The position numbers and the translations under genes were made by a program. Source: Anniella stebbinsi (Eukaryota; Chordata; Lepidosauria; Squamata; Anniellidae). From it: a DNA stretch of 64,000 nt. The stretch covers positions 181,357,654-181,421,653 of the forward strand of contig JARDYH010000001.1 in NCBI GenBank assembly GCA_029215795.1, written 5' to 3'. Shown in pieces: positions 36,297 through 47,898 of the stretch (its first letter is position 1; each line of letters begins with the position of its first letter). Under the pieces are notes generated by a model. That model was given only the letters and a program-made list of their open reading frames with translations, ran no database searches and was not told the origin of the DNA.

Positions 36297-36690
36297 TAGT
36301 GGTATGCCGAAAACTCCATTCTCATTCAATTTGATAGAAAAGAAGTCCAAAGGAGAAGAAATGTCGGAGAAATTCTCATGGGTTTGGTTTTGAGATGGCC
36401 AAACCCATGAGAGCGTGTATGAGAATTGTCCTGTCTTTCATTGTACAGTGACCTCTCTGACAGCCTGTAGCCAACTTGGCTTCCTGCACTTCCTGCCTAG
36501 GGGAAGACATCATGAATTTATTCCTCCATAGGGCCTTTTCAGCTCAGGAAGTGCAGGCAGCCTAGGAGATTGTAGAGCAATGGTGAGATGTCTAATAGAA
36601 AGAAAAAATTAGACAGGACCCTCAGCCACCTCACAGTGGTTAGTTGAGGTCAAAAGCACCACCAGCACACAGTCAAAATAAATTATGAAC
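36297..36690 (+). mobile_element. Repeat family X, copy 3
   Basis: Begins TAGTGGTATGCCGAAAAC and holds the same blocks as 8965-9402 in the opposite orientation (CTTCCTGCACTTCC, GTAGAGCAATGGTGAGATG, ACCACCAGCACAC). No coding capacity. Confidence 0.65.
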
Positions 36691-38981
36691 TGCCCTGCAA
36701 ATGAGGCAGAAAAATAGAAGCCTCTTTCATGGGAAATAAAACTTCCAGGAAATTCCTGAGATTTTTCTTTTCGTACCTCCTAGAAATAAAAGGACACTTT
36801 TCAGATTTCCCCCCACATTTTCTTCACCATTATTTTTTGTGGTGGCTACACTCCCTCCCCTCAATGCTCTGGACTGATGCTAGGTTTATGGAGCAGGGGC
36901 AGTGCAAAAACAAACAAACCAACAACCCCCAAACCCTTATGAAATCAAAGAATGAAGCTGTTCTACAGCCCTTGCCAATGGTGATACCTACCTGTGAGAA
37001 ATTATTGGAGAATTTCTCCTCCCCTTGGAGAAATTCAGTGAGATTTTCCACCCAATGTCTCTACCTACAAATAGAGTGGAATTTTGAGAGGCCACTTACA
37101 CACAGCTCTAGTTTCTAAGGAAAAACAAGACCGAAATGTGATGACTCAGATGTACACATTGGAAATTCATGTGCTCACTAATAAGCAGGTTGGGGTTACC
37201 AGTAAATGGACACATTTGTCAGACTGCCTAGTACATTTTCAAATAGTGGGAAGGAAGTTCACACTGCTGACAGATAAATCTAGCTAAAAATAGGGGTGAT
37301 CATATGCTAAAATAGCCACAACTTGAATCAGGTTTATTCAGCAAAAAACTTTGGATAGGTCAGAAAAGAACCATAAGTACAGGGTTCTTTTTTCTTCATG
37401 GTGTCACTAATTCCAAAATGATGCATCACACAAGTTTAACTGCATTTTGTTAATGCCTATTTCTCCTTCCCCCTCCCACAACCCATGTGTGTGTGTGTGT
37501 GTGTGTGTGTTACCATCAATGAGAGCCTTATATCACTTATGAGCCACAGGCTCATGATGTCATTGCAACTTAATGCAGGAGGACACTGCCCAAACTCTGT
37601 CCAAATCCAATCACACCTGTGTTGTTTCTCCAGAAATGTGGTAAATCAAGGAGAAATGAAAAGTTTGATGTTCATGTATCTGACTGAGGTGTTACCAAAT
37701 CATCACATGTAATAAATAGGACAGAGGAACTTCGCTCTTAACTCCATTCTCTGGCTCGTTTTCTTTAGTGTTTGAATAGCACTTTGATCTCCAATCAATG
37801 ATCATTGATTCCCAGGCTCAGCTAGGTATTTCAAAGGAGCCACTGCACCTTCTCATCCAGCTTCATGCCTGTGATCATATGAGGAAATGTTTGTGTGAGC
37901 TGGACTATGCAGAGAGATTAATCAAGCAGCAGTTTTGTGGCAGGACGGCAGCACTTTTTTTGCGATGGTGAATTCATATGGCTGCACCTGCTCACAGCCC
38001 AGATTGCACAAATGGTCTCACATGCAGGTGTGTTTTTTAAGGAGGGGCTGCACCTGCTCATATGAAAAGCTACTGGCTACATTAATGGAGTTTGGTCAGT
38101 CTAGTTTAATGGAAGATGTTGTGTCTGAGTAACCGCCTCCCCCTCCCAAGCACTTTGCAGCTCAAGCATCCACCTCTTGTGTAGATTATTTGTACTTTGT
38201 CAAGCAAAGAAATGGCACAGTTAAACAACACCCTTTATTGGCTGCAGGCCAAGAGGAAAGACAGAACCCTGGTGTTCTGTTGAGAACTGAAAAGTAAATA
38301 CAGTCACAATGTGTTTTCTCAAGGCTCAAACTACACATTACATGCAAATGCATGAAACAGCAGCCTGAAGGCCTGTTTAGATGAGGAAAAGGGGCTTCTG
38401 ATGGGGGGAAAGAATGAGTTAAGAATACCAGGGGCAGGAGTGATTAACTCTTCCCCTGCCTGTCATTTCATCACTCCAAATCCCACCAGAAATTTTCCTA
38501 CCATGAAGTTTCAAATACATTTCTCCACATTAATACTCCAACCACCGTCAACATTGCCCCTCACCTGAAAACCATAGCAACTATAAATAGAAGATTCAAG
38601 TTGGCAAGCTGATCTTGCCTTTATTACCCTGTTCAAAAGCTGTATGATTCTTTGCCAGGTTGCTATTTGATTTTGCTTGTACTTGTGAGAGAAGGGGGGA
38701 GGGACAAGATTATGTAGTTCTTATTGCAATGTCTCTATCTCATCAAAGACCCTTTCATGAAGCATACAGTTCTTTCCATACTGAGTATAGAGAAAATCTG
38801 GCCTGTGGGGGAGGTCCTCATCCAGCCCAGCACCATCCTCCCCCCACCTCTGCTGTGGAAGGTTTTCCTGCCAGGGAGGAAGCTACTGAATGATTCAATC
38901 CTGCTTCCTTCTAAACCTTGTCCTGCAGAGAACTCTCCTGCAGTAGACATGCCAAGCTGTGCACCACCTTTGGCTGAATCC
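36691..38981. other. Non-coding region
   Basis: No supportable gene. Contains a (GT)n run at 37486-37510. Some CACCTGCTCA words repeat near 37985-38060. Confidence 0.4.
37486..37510. repeat. (GT)n microsatellite
   Basis: About 12 GT units. Confidence 0.9.
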
Positions 38982-39790
38982 CCGAATATGAGTCAAGGCA
39001 GGCCGATTTGGCCTGCCTCGGCCCAAATCTGAGGTGGCACTGGGTCAGCCTGAGGCACACTGAGGCTGAAGCGGATTGGTACCAAAGCCTCCTGGTGCCT
39101 CGGTCTGATTTGGGGTGGTGCTGGGCTGCTTCCCCACCCACCCGCCCAGAAAAACCAGTGCAAGGCTGGCCATGAGTCCAGGTGAGTCCATTGGACTCAC
39201 CAGACTCACCTCCCTCTCCCTCCCTGGTCACCTCCTACCACTGCTGCCCCTGCTGGGACTTGCCTTCTTGTCCATCCTCTTCCCTGAGAGCTGAGCCATG
39301 ATTTAAAAGTAAGATCGCACAGCTTCTCCTTTTTTAATAACTCCATGGCCGCAAACTACAGCAGCCATAAAGGGCCATTTCCCTTAGTTTGCAAACATAG
39401 AGCTATGAAAAAAGAGAGCCCCCATGATCTTGTCTTTAAATCGTGGCTTGACTCTCAGGGAAGATAACGCATGGGAAGGTAAGTCCTGGAGGTGGCAGTT
39501 CTGGGTTTGGGGGGTCAGGCAGGGTGGGAGAGCAGGCAGGGAAGGAGGGAGGGAGGGCAGGAAGGGAGGTAGTCAGGAGGCCAATAAACTCCTGTTTGTC
39601 CTTGCGCCTGGCTTTCCTGGGTTGCCTGCTGCATGCCCATCTCCCAGGAAACCCAGAAAGGCCGAGCTGCTTCAGAGGGAGTCTTGCTTTGGTACCGAAG
39701 CGAGGTGGGCAAGCCCTGAAGCAGCCCGAGTCAAATCAGGACCATTTAGGAGGCTCTGAAACAGTCTCGGTGGCGAATTGGGGGGGGGGG
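38982..39790. mobile_element. Fold-back repeat, about 0.8 kb
   Basis: Two arms are inverted copies. CTTCCCTGAGAGCTGAGCCA near 39279 pairs with the complement of TGGCTTGACTCTCAGGGAAG near 39445. The outer arms, rich in GGTGCCTCGG / CCGAAGCGAGG words, also pair. The centre holds a second short palindrome. It resembles the hAT-like fold-back architecture, but terminal repeats and target duplication could not be fixed. Confidence 0.5.
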
Positions 39791-40080
39791 TGCTATACAG
39801 CGCCCTAATCAAAATAAAACAAAGTGACAGTGATAATACCTCTAGGTGCATATGCTATATAAAGGCAAAGGGGGTCAAGCCCTCCATTTACAACTAGAAC
39901 TGAATAGAGAAGCGCCAAAGTGTTCACAGTTTTCCCTGTGGTCCATTCGATGCGCCTTCATCAGAGTTCAATACAAGATCAATAGAAAAGAAAATCTATT
40001 CTTTTCCATTTTTTTTTTAAAAAACAGGTCCTTGATTAGAAAATAAAATAGCTACAGAACACTGTGGTTAGGAGGCGAAA

Positions 40081-42950
40081 TGACTGGGGCAGAGGCAAGA
40101 TGGTGTTGGGAAGGTTGCTTCCGCTCTGAGCTCTGCAATTTGTTTTTAGTTTGTTTTTAGTTTGATTAATTTTTAGTTAGTTAATTTTACCCTAGTATTT
40201 TTCAAGAGGTTTTGAAAAGCCTGTACTGATTACATGGCTTCCTCAAGGAGTATTGGTGAAAATGAACAGCTTTGTGAGTAAACGGGAGATCTCCACCCAT
40301 GACTTGGAGAGGATGAGCAACACCGAGCAGTGAGCAAACAATTATTCGAGTTGTTTTAAAATTTATATCTTTTGCCTGGGAGTATACAAATGGAACTCAA
40401 AACAAGAGATATGGTGCTTACCAGAAAGGATTACAAGACCTTGGGAATTGCACCTGTTGCTGGTGACCCCTTTCTGAGTAAACATAAAAAACAAGCAAAG
40501 ATCACTCATTTCTTTGAAAACAAAGGGGATGTTGGTGGAGCTGAGAAGGGGGTCTTAAACTCCCCAAGCCCCATTTTGGACTGGACTCTGACTGATAATG
40601 GGAATATCCAAGTACCAATAGAGGAGTTTCTATGCAAAGACCTAACAGCCAAGTTGGCATTCACTGAACAGATATCTCTCTCAGGACGAGCACAGCCAGC
40701 TATAGACAACAACTAACTAAATGACGCAATCCTTAGGCAAAACCAGGAACTGGCCCAAGATAAGGGGAAAATAGACCAGAATACGTCCTCTGTTCAGACA
40801 GGGAAACTTCATGAAGAGCGACTGCCAGTTGAGTGTTTGATTTATTTGTTGATGAAGGAGATCGAACATATAAAATCCTTCCTATCTGTGAGTAACAACC
40901 TGTTAACAGCACTGGTGAACAGCATGACCAGTTTAAATTCCCAAATAAACAAGCCATCAAACCTATGTGGAAAACTGAGTAGGATAAAGGACAGGATGAA
41001 AAGGCCTAGAAATTCTAAGAAGGAGGTTAAAAGTGTAAAGAAGGTAAATAATACCAAAAACCAAAAGGAGGAGAGCATCCACTCAGGGCCAAAAAAAAAA
41101 AACACGGAGAGAAGCAGGTTCTCAGAATGTTTAAGATACTTTATTTCCAAGCCCAACGCACTTCGGCCTGTGTTGTTTTTTAAGGCCTTCTTCAGGGGAT
41201 TGATAAGAGATGTCTGCAGAAATACTCTTAATAGGATGATAGTCTCCTATGATAACCACTGGCAGCCTTAAAAAACAACGTAGGCCAAAATGCATTGGGC
41301 TTGAAAATAAAGAATGTTAAGCATTCTGAGAACCTGCTTCTCTCCCTTTTTTGCAAATAATACCCAAAACCTAAAGACAATACATTGTAAAAAAAAAAAA
41401 AAATACTCTTAAATTGTTAGAAAAAGATTCCAAATAGAAAGTTGAACCAAACATCAAGGAAAGCTTCAGGCAGATAGCTGATCCAAATACCAGTGTGAAA
41501 ACCAAAAGCAAGAAACATGCTGAGGAAAATCATACATCTATGCTGGGAATCAAACCCGATCTTTCTGCACACCAAAACTTATTAATATCAACAGAGGCTC
41601 AGTATGAGTACTTGGATACACACAATCCTTGGACTATTATTCCATCTGAAAGAAAAACCTTCTCAAAAAAGGCTACCATTAATAAAAACTGGAATCTGGT
41701 TCTAAATCACCAAAAACTGGTAATGGACAACTACCCCAAACCTAAGGGCCCATTAACCCAGCATGAACCAAAGTGACATCTTTTAGAGATACTGAGCACA
41801 ATAAGCCAGGATGTGTTTACCACAACAGACATAAAGCACATGGAGTATATTTTTTATAACTATATCTGCATGCGTGCCATGGTTACCTTTGCCGAGCAAA
41901 GCCTAGCTAGCACGGTCCCTACCTCCAGGGACACCTTAGCCGAGCACAGAATCTCAATCTCAAGATTCTTTGAGAACACTGCGCCCACCCTCCAGGCACT
42001 GGCCACTGAAAGTAAAACAAGCTTAAAAGGCAGATTAACAATGGAAAATCACCACTCAAAAAATTTGATTGACTTTGACTCTTTACATGAAACAATCATC
42101 ATGATGAAACAAGGGATTGCGAACCAAGGAAACTTCTCCAAAATGAGAAGATACCTCTTGAGAAGGAAGAAAAAATGCTAATGAACTCTTTCTGTGCATT
42201 GCCTCCTGAAGCACAAGATGAAATAATGCTAAGAATAGACCTATTAAAATCACATTTGGCAAGCATTCAAACTGGGAGAAATGAGGGTCCAACTAAGCTA
42301 AGGAATAACATGACTTAGATGTTTCCACCTCATCTGAACACATGGAAGGCCCAAAATAGGAAAGGCAAGATGCCTTAGAGTCACCCACAGGATATAAATG
42401 TGGCATAAATGCAACAGTTATTGCAGAACTCAATCCACCATTAAATGACAGTTGTATTAGGAGCATCGTAATTTATCCAACAACAACTGTTAACCCTACA
42501 GAAAAGGAGCCCAACTCTTGGCTTGGCATGGGATTTCTGGAGGAGAATGAATTAGGCTCCCCATTGAAACAACTTGCCCTTGTTGACTGCCAAATAAATC
42601 AAACAACCAGGGTAATCTCAAATATCAGCAGACCAAGCCCTGATGCTGAAAAAAAAAATCAAATATCTGGAAGAACCAGCGGGAACCGCTGATAAGGGCC
42701 CCCATAAATACACCAAACATCAGAGAGTTTTGGACCATGCATCATACAACATAGATGGGCAGCACTCTCAAATAGTGGACTACATAATCCAAAATAAAAT
42801 CTCACAAAATGAGAATGTGGTACAAAATCTCTTGAGAACCTTAAAGGGCCCAGAGGATCCACCCTCCTTGACATTACAAATAATGCACCAGCAAAAACCA
42901 CACCAACAAAAACCATTCCTGACACTTTTATCATGGAATATAGTAGGCTA
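40081..42950 (+). pseudogene. LINE family A/B copy A: 5' UTR and ORF1, with N-terminal PIP-box
   Basis: A start at 40372 opens ORF1. Residues 41-48 read QAKITHFF, matching the PCNA-interacting consensus Q-x-x-I-x-x-F-F exactly, in a basic setting (KHKKQAK). A stop after residue 114 (near 40716) separates the next part. That part holds an amphipathic helix-rich segment (LMKEIEHIKSFLS to about 40930) and a Lys-rich stretch (KRPRNSKKEVKSVKK). Further fragments run to 42950, one of them with a second PIP-like ISISRFF near 41970. No L1-type RRM and no Cys-His zinc knuckle was recognised. Several stops make it a pseudogene. Confidence 0.7.
41101..41348. mobile_element. Palindromic insertion in LINE copy A ORF1, about 245 bp
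   Basis: GAGAGAAGCAGGTTCTCAGA at the left pairs with its inverted copy at the right, and the arms continue through AAGCCCAACGCA and TTGTTTTTTAAGGC. A diverged LINE word (TAAATAATACCAAAAACC near 41044 and CAAATAATACCCAAAACC near 41355) occurs on both sides. It may mark a duplicated target or a local duplication. Confidence 0.6.
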
Positions 42951-45669
42951 GCAGCGTAAAACTGAGGGCCCTACTTTTCAAGACTTCATAATCAAGCATG
43001 ACATCGTATTGTAACAAGAGATCTGGACCAGAGAGAGTCTGGTTTTGAATGGTTTTTCTGCGTACTCCTTAGATGCAGAACCCAGTCTCCGAGGGAGCCA
43101 ACCTAAAGGAGGCCTGGCTGTGCTGATCTCGACCAGCATCAAGGCAAACATGGTCAGACCAGCCTCCTTATTACATCTAGCGACTGCCCTGGTCATCGAG
43201 TTGAGGTCAATCAACTTACTGATAATTAACGTTTACCTCCCTCCCCACATGAATATTAAACAACTGATTAGAAGCCCTGTACCTTGAATCTCGTATCATC
43301 ATAGCAGGAGATTTTAATGCCAGAATAGGGCAGACGGATCTTACATTGTACTCTTATTTCCACGAAAACCCACCTGAACAAGAGGAGGCTCACGCTATAT
43401 CAGTTAGACAGTCGAAAGATAAGGACTGTAGTTGTGCCGGCCTGTATTTAATGCAACTGGTAAATAGATTTGATCTGGTAATTTTAAATGGGAGCATTGA
43501 AGGCGATAGAATTGGTGAATTAACATTCCTTTCAGGAGTGGGAGCCTCCACAATTGACTACTTCACAGCTTTGCATAGTTTGCTAAACGCTATATCCAGC
43601 TGTAGGGTGACTAAACACCTCGAGAGTGACCATCTACCTCACTCAGACCACTCAGACAGAGTGTATATGGATGCTAAATTTAGAGGCTGAGGAAAGATTT
43701 ACACAAATACAATGGACAAACATCTTAAGCCAAAATATAACAGAGATAATATACTCTGACGGTAGCCTTCAGCATTGAGAAGCCCTGCTATCTGCAGACA
43801 CACCAAAAAGAGTTTTTACTTTGTTCCAAGACATAATTCTGCTCTTGCAAAACCATCTGAAACCCAATGCTCCACCAAAACTCTACTCTAAAAACCTAAA
43901 CATTGGTTCAACCATGAACGTATTGCCATGAAAAAAATCTCTTAACAGAACAATACCGGCTGCACAGACAGCAAAATCGGCCAACACTACCTCTAGGATG
44001 GTTCACGCTGAAGAAGAGCTATAAAGATTTAATCAAAAGAAAAAAGATGCAGGCCACGAGAACCATGTGGCAAACCATAATAAATGCAGCAAGAGATAAA
44101 GACTCTGCAACCTTTTAACGAGTGGTTTCGAGTGCCTAGCCAAAAACAACAGTAAGCATGGGGTATTTCATCTCTCCAAACTCCTGGGAAGCATATTTTA
44201 GCACCATTTTTGCGTTGGGACAAACTTACCAACCATCATCTAAGACAGACACAAATAAGTTACCAAAGTGGCCCCTGGTTTCCCCTCAAGAAATGTGATA
44301 CCTCATCTCTAAATTAAATCCAGGCAGAGCTCCTGGGTGCGATAACATTACCCCCCCCACACACACACACACATTGATAAAAGCAAACATAGATTGGTGG
44401 GCTCCTATACTAGCATCTCTGTTTACATTTATTGACCATACAACACACATCCCCGAGGACTGGGGACGAGCCATTATAATCCCAATTTACAAAAAAGGCA
44501 AAAATTCCGATCCAACAAATTACAGGCCAATTAGCCTGCTGAGTATAATCTGCAACCTATATGCCTCCCATCTTCATGAAAAACTGTTAGACTGGCAAGA
44601 ACAAGAAAACATCCTCGAAGCTGAGCAAACTGGATTCAGAGTCGACCAAGGACTAGACCTCCAACATATTACTGAAAAGTATGCGTCATCAACTAAAGAA
44701 GGTCTGCCTGTTGTATTTATCAACTTTAAATCAACCTTTCAATTCCCAGAGACAAGTTATGGGGAAAGTTTGAGGCTACTAACATCGACAGGAGACTGCT
44801 CTTACTTATGCAGGCCCCCTCTAGAAGAGCTCGCTTTTACGGCTGATTCTCTGAATCTGCGCATTAACTTACAGTCGAGTTTATGCTTAATACCTATATA
44901 TGAGAGGCGTGGAGGCGAATTACGGGCTCCATACAATGCGCTTTAAAGTTGTTTACATATGTTTAATCACATTATCAATTCAGCATATAGCAATGCTCGA
45001 ACGGGGAAATGTTGACGAAAGTACCGCCCTGTTTCCTGGTGGAACTGCCCCCTCAGTTTCCCACCATTTGTTAACCCTGCCCACCTGAATCTCCCACCTT
45101 TGGTTACCTCGTTTACCTGCTGTTGGTCACCTGGTTTACCTCTTCCTTTGTGCCCGATCGCCATTTGTAGTAGTCCCCCCCCCCCAACTGCTCAGGAGTA
45201 AATGGAAATGCAAGCCTATGGCTTCGGACAGGCTCTTACGGGATGCCTTGCCCACCCCTTTCTGATTCCACTGGCCATGCTTTCCTTTGCAATCAGCAAC
45301 ATACACACAAAACATACGTACATATGCACACCTCACAGGGAGTCCCCCCCAATTGCTCAGGAGTAAACGGAAATGCAAGCCTATGGATATATGCTGGAGC
45401 AGCAGTACTGCAACTGACAGTGTTTGGGCCAGGCTCGTATGGGATGGGACAGGAGAAACCCCCGCGGGACACTCCCCCCCAGTGCTAGCTCCAGATGCCC
45501 CTTATCTCCCCCTGCTTCGCAACCTCCTACTAGGCACATCAGGTCTTTGTGTTGCAGAGGTGGACTACTGGGCAGCCAGGAGGACTGGGTGTTGCCTCTC
45601 CAAAAAAACCCTGGCTGGCACTGATGTCTCTTTGTCCCCTCTTCCCCTGTCCCCTCTTCCACACAACAG

Positions 45670-45824
45670 TGCGGCTGCTGTTATTCCGCCTAGCTGTACT
45701 CAAGAGACAGAATGGTCAGTTGCAGCTGCGCGTCCATGGTACGGAGCACTTATTGCATGTCCTTCAGCAGCGAATGAGGAGACTCGAGCGTATTGTCCAG
45801 CATGCCAACCGCCAGTGCCATTAG
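45670..45824 (+). pseudogene. Terminal exon remnant of a Myb-like Harbinger accessory gene
   Basis: After a good acceptor (pyrimidine tract then ACACAACAG) an open 50-codon stretch ends at a stop at 45824. It is leucine-rich and heptad-like: LLLFRLAVLKRQ, LLHVLQQRMRRLERIV. Position and coiled-coil character mirror the last exon of the Myb-like gene at 61409-61515. Upstream exons are not recognisable, so this is probably a relic. Confidence 0.5.
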
Positions 45825-45979
45825 AATGATTGTGTGTTCCCAACCTGTGCTGTACCTTTCTGATTACTCCACCCACACTTTGCAATGGGCTTGTGCCCAC
45901 CTGTAACCATTTGTAGAATAAAGATATTGCAGTGGTATCTCAGTAGTAAATGGTCATTTTGGTCCGATACACCAGACAG

Positions 45980-45980
45980 G

Positions 45981-46009
<29 letters not shown>
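45980..46009. repeat. (CA)n microsatellite
   Basis: About 15 CA units inside Harbinger derivative C. Confidence 0.9.
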
Positions 46010-46011
<2 letters not shown>

Positions 46012-46916
46012 CTTCCCGGTAACAATGACAGAAGGGGGGATGTGACGCAATGCACCTTACTCCCAAGTAACAGCACGCAAGGTGACAGCTCAATGGCAAG
46101 TTTCACTGCCTTTTTCCAGCCAAGATCCCAGCAAGGATGAGATCCTGGCTGGGGGTGGGGGGAGGGTTTGCATTAGCGGATCTCAAATTATGCACACATC
46201 CTTATTTCACCCCCCCTTGCTTCCTGTAGAACCAGCTCCATGTGAGTAGTCCCACGTCTCAACGAAAGAAAAATTCCAGAGGGGTTTTAAAAGAAACTTT
46301 ACTTTAAATACCAGTACGGTCAGCCATTACTAAACAGTCCATCAGAAGAAGAAGAAGGAAGTAGGGAGGGAGGAGACAGGAAATGACAAAGCACAACTGT
46401 GGGAGATGTTCCAGCTGAAGGGGCAGTTCTTCATGCATGACATCACCACCACAGTCCGCCCACTATCACCATTAATGCGACTGCTCAGAAGTTGTTTACA
46501 CTAAGATAAGGCACTGTAAATTTGGAGGAAATTAAAAGTCGTTATTTAATGCGAAATCGAAAAAGCGCATTAATGAGGATAAAATTCAGCTGCACACCTG
46601 ATTTGTGCTTCGTTCTTATAGAGGTAAAACCATTAATGCGCCATGCATGAGCCTTAAATCGATCGTCTAGAGGAACCCACAAAGTCTATATGAAAATGCA
46701 CACCTGAAGGTCAGATGCAGCCATGCTGGCCATTTAACAGGACCAATACCCATCTGTGGATACCCATCTAATGGAGTAAGATAGGGGTGTACCTTGGCCC
46801 CCACTTTGTTCAACTTTTATATTAATTCCCTGGTTCAGTCCTTGAAAAAAATAAACTCACATCCTCCCAGATTGGCAAATAGACCGCTGTCAATCCTCCT
46901 ACATGCAGATGATAGA

Positions 46917-47501
46917 AAGGTTACACCTAGGTATTTATAGGAGGCAACCTGCTTGATTTGATGTCACAGTGCTTCTGGGGTATGCCTAAGTATGTGTATA
47001 AAATTTGAGATCAATCCCTCCAACCCTCGATTTTATATAATTTTTTTAAAGATCGTTTCCGTTCTGACAGGTCTGGCGAGCTGTCATTCTGATCTGTCAG
47101 AATGGAAATGACCTTTAATAAATTCATATAAAATCGAGAGTTGGAGGGATCGATCTCAAATTTGGCACATATGTGTGCATTCATTCAAACCTGTCAGAAC
47201 GGAAACGATCTTTAAAAATTCATATAAAATCGAGGGTTGGAGGGATCGATCTCAAATTTCATACACATACTTAGGCATACCCATAAGCACTGTGACCAAG
47301 TTTCAAGCCTCTAACTTTTAAAATACAGAAGTTATTAGTATTTGTTTCTTTAAAAATAGGGCTGCAAAAATATTGTTTTTTCACGATAATTATTGTGAAG
47401 AAGATACGGTTCACCTACGATATGAATGAAGATGATAATTTTTTTGGTCTGAAATGACGATAACAATAAACGATGACATTTTTGGGCATGCACACCCCTA
47501 G
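46917..47501. mobile_element. hAT-like fold-back insertion in LINE RT
   Basis: The right end is GGGCATGCACACCCCTA, the TAGGGGTGTGCA-type terminus. The interior holds repeated TTGGAGGGATCGATCTCAAA and CCTGTCAGAACGGAAACGAT arms in inverse orientation. The left end is not clear (near 46917, right after the HADD box). Confidence 0.55.
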
Positions 47502-47601
47502 GTGATAAGCACCCTCAGTATGGCCTCAGTGGTGAGTTTCTACCAAACCCTGTTACTATACCAGTATCAAGTCATCTGACTACAAGTTACAAGATTACAG
47601 A

Positions 47602-47765
47602 GTTTACATTTATTTATTCCATTTATAACCTGCCATTTTTCCTGCAAGGGACCCAAGGCAGTGTGCATAATCCTCCTCCTCTCCATTTTATCCTCACAAC
47701 AACAACCCTATGCGGTAGGTTGGGCTGAGAGTCTGTGACTGGCCCAAAGTCACCCAGTGAGCTTC
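47602..47765 (-). mobile_element. tRNA-derived (MIR-like) SINE, left part, split by L1
   Basis: Contains ATCCTCACAACAACAACCC, GGTAGGTTGGGCTGAGAG and CAAAGTCACCCAGTGAGC, the core and L2-like part of an inverted MIR-type SINE. The remainder resumes at 53531 after the L1. Confidence 0.75.
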
Positions 47766-47898
47766 TTTTTTTTTTCTTTTTTTTTTTTTTTTGAAATAAT
47801 TTTTATTAATTTCAACATAATAATAACATAAAATACATACATAATCCACGACAATCCCCCCCGTGCACCCCCACACCATGAGACCTTCTCTTAATCTT

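Larger units (their letters stand above)
44813..46678. mobile_element. Harbinger derivative C (1.87 kb) with remnant accessory exon
   Basis: The left end is GGCCCCCTCTAGAAGAGC; the right end inverted is GGGTTCCTCTAGACGA. Flanking triplets are GCA and ACA. Excision rejoins the LINE RT reading frame, which fixes the borders. Subterminal GCGCATTAA / TTTACG words match the other Harbinger copies. An ATTTACTCCTGAGCA block occurs twice in inverse orientation (about 45187 and 45354). Confidence 0.85.
42920..47590 (+). pseudogene. LINE family A/B copy A: ORF2 (APE endonuclease and RT), interrupted
   Basis: LLSWNIVG near 42930 opens an APE endonuclease, with QEIWTRES, GGLAVLIS, INVYLPPH and IIAGDFNARIG motifs in broken frames to about 43690. 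RT appears at 44374 with GRAIIIPIYKKGKNSDP, NYRPISLLS and AEQTGFR. The Harbinger derivative (44813-46678) interrupts it. RT then resumes with GVRQGCTLAPTLFNFY and a HADD catalytic box near 46910, and breaks again at a hAT-like insertion. The motifs do not match L1, CR1 or L2. I suspect a Vingi- or I-group clade, but this is inference from motif style only. Confidence 0.65.
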
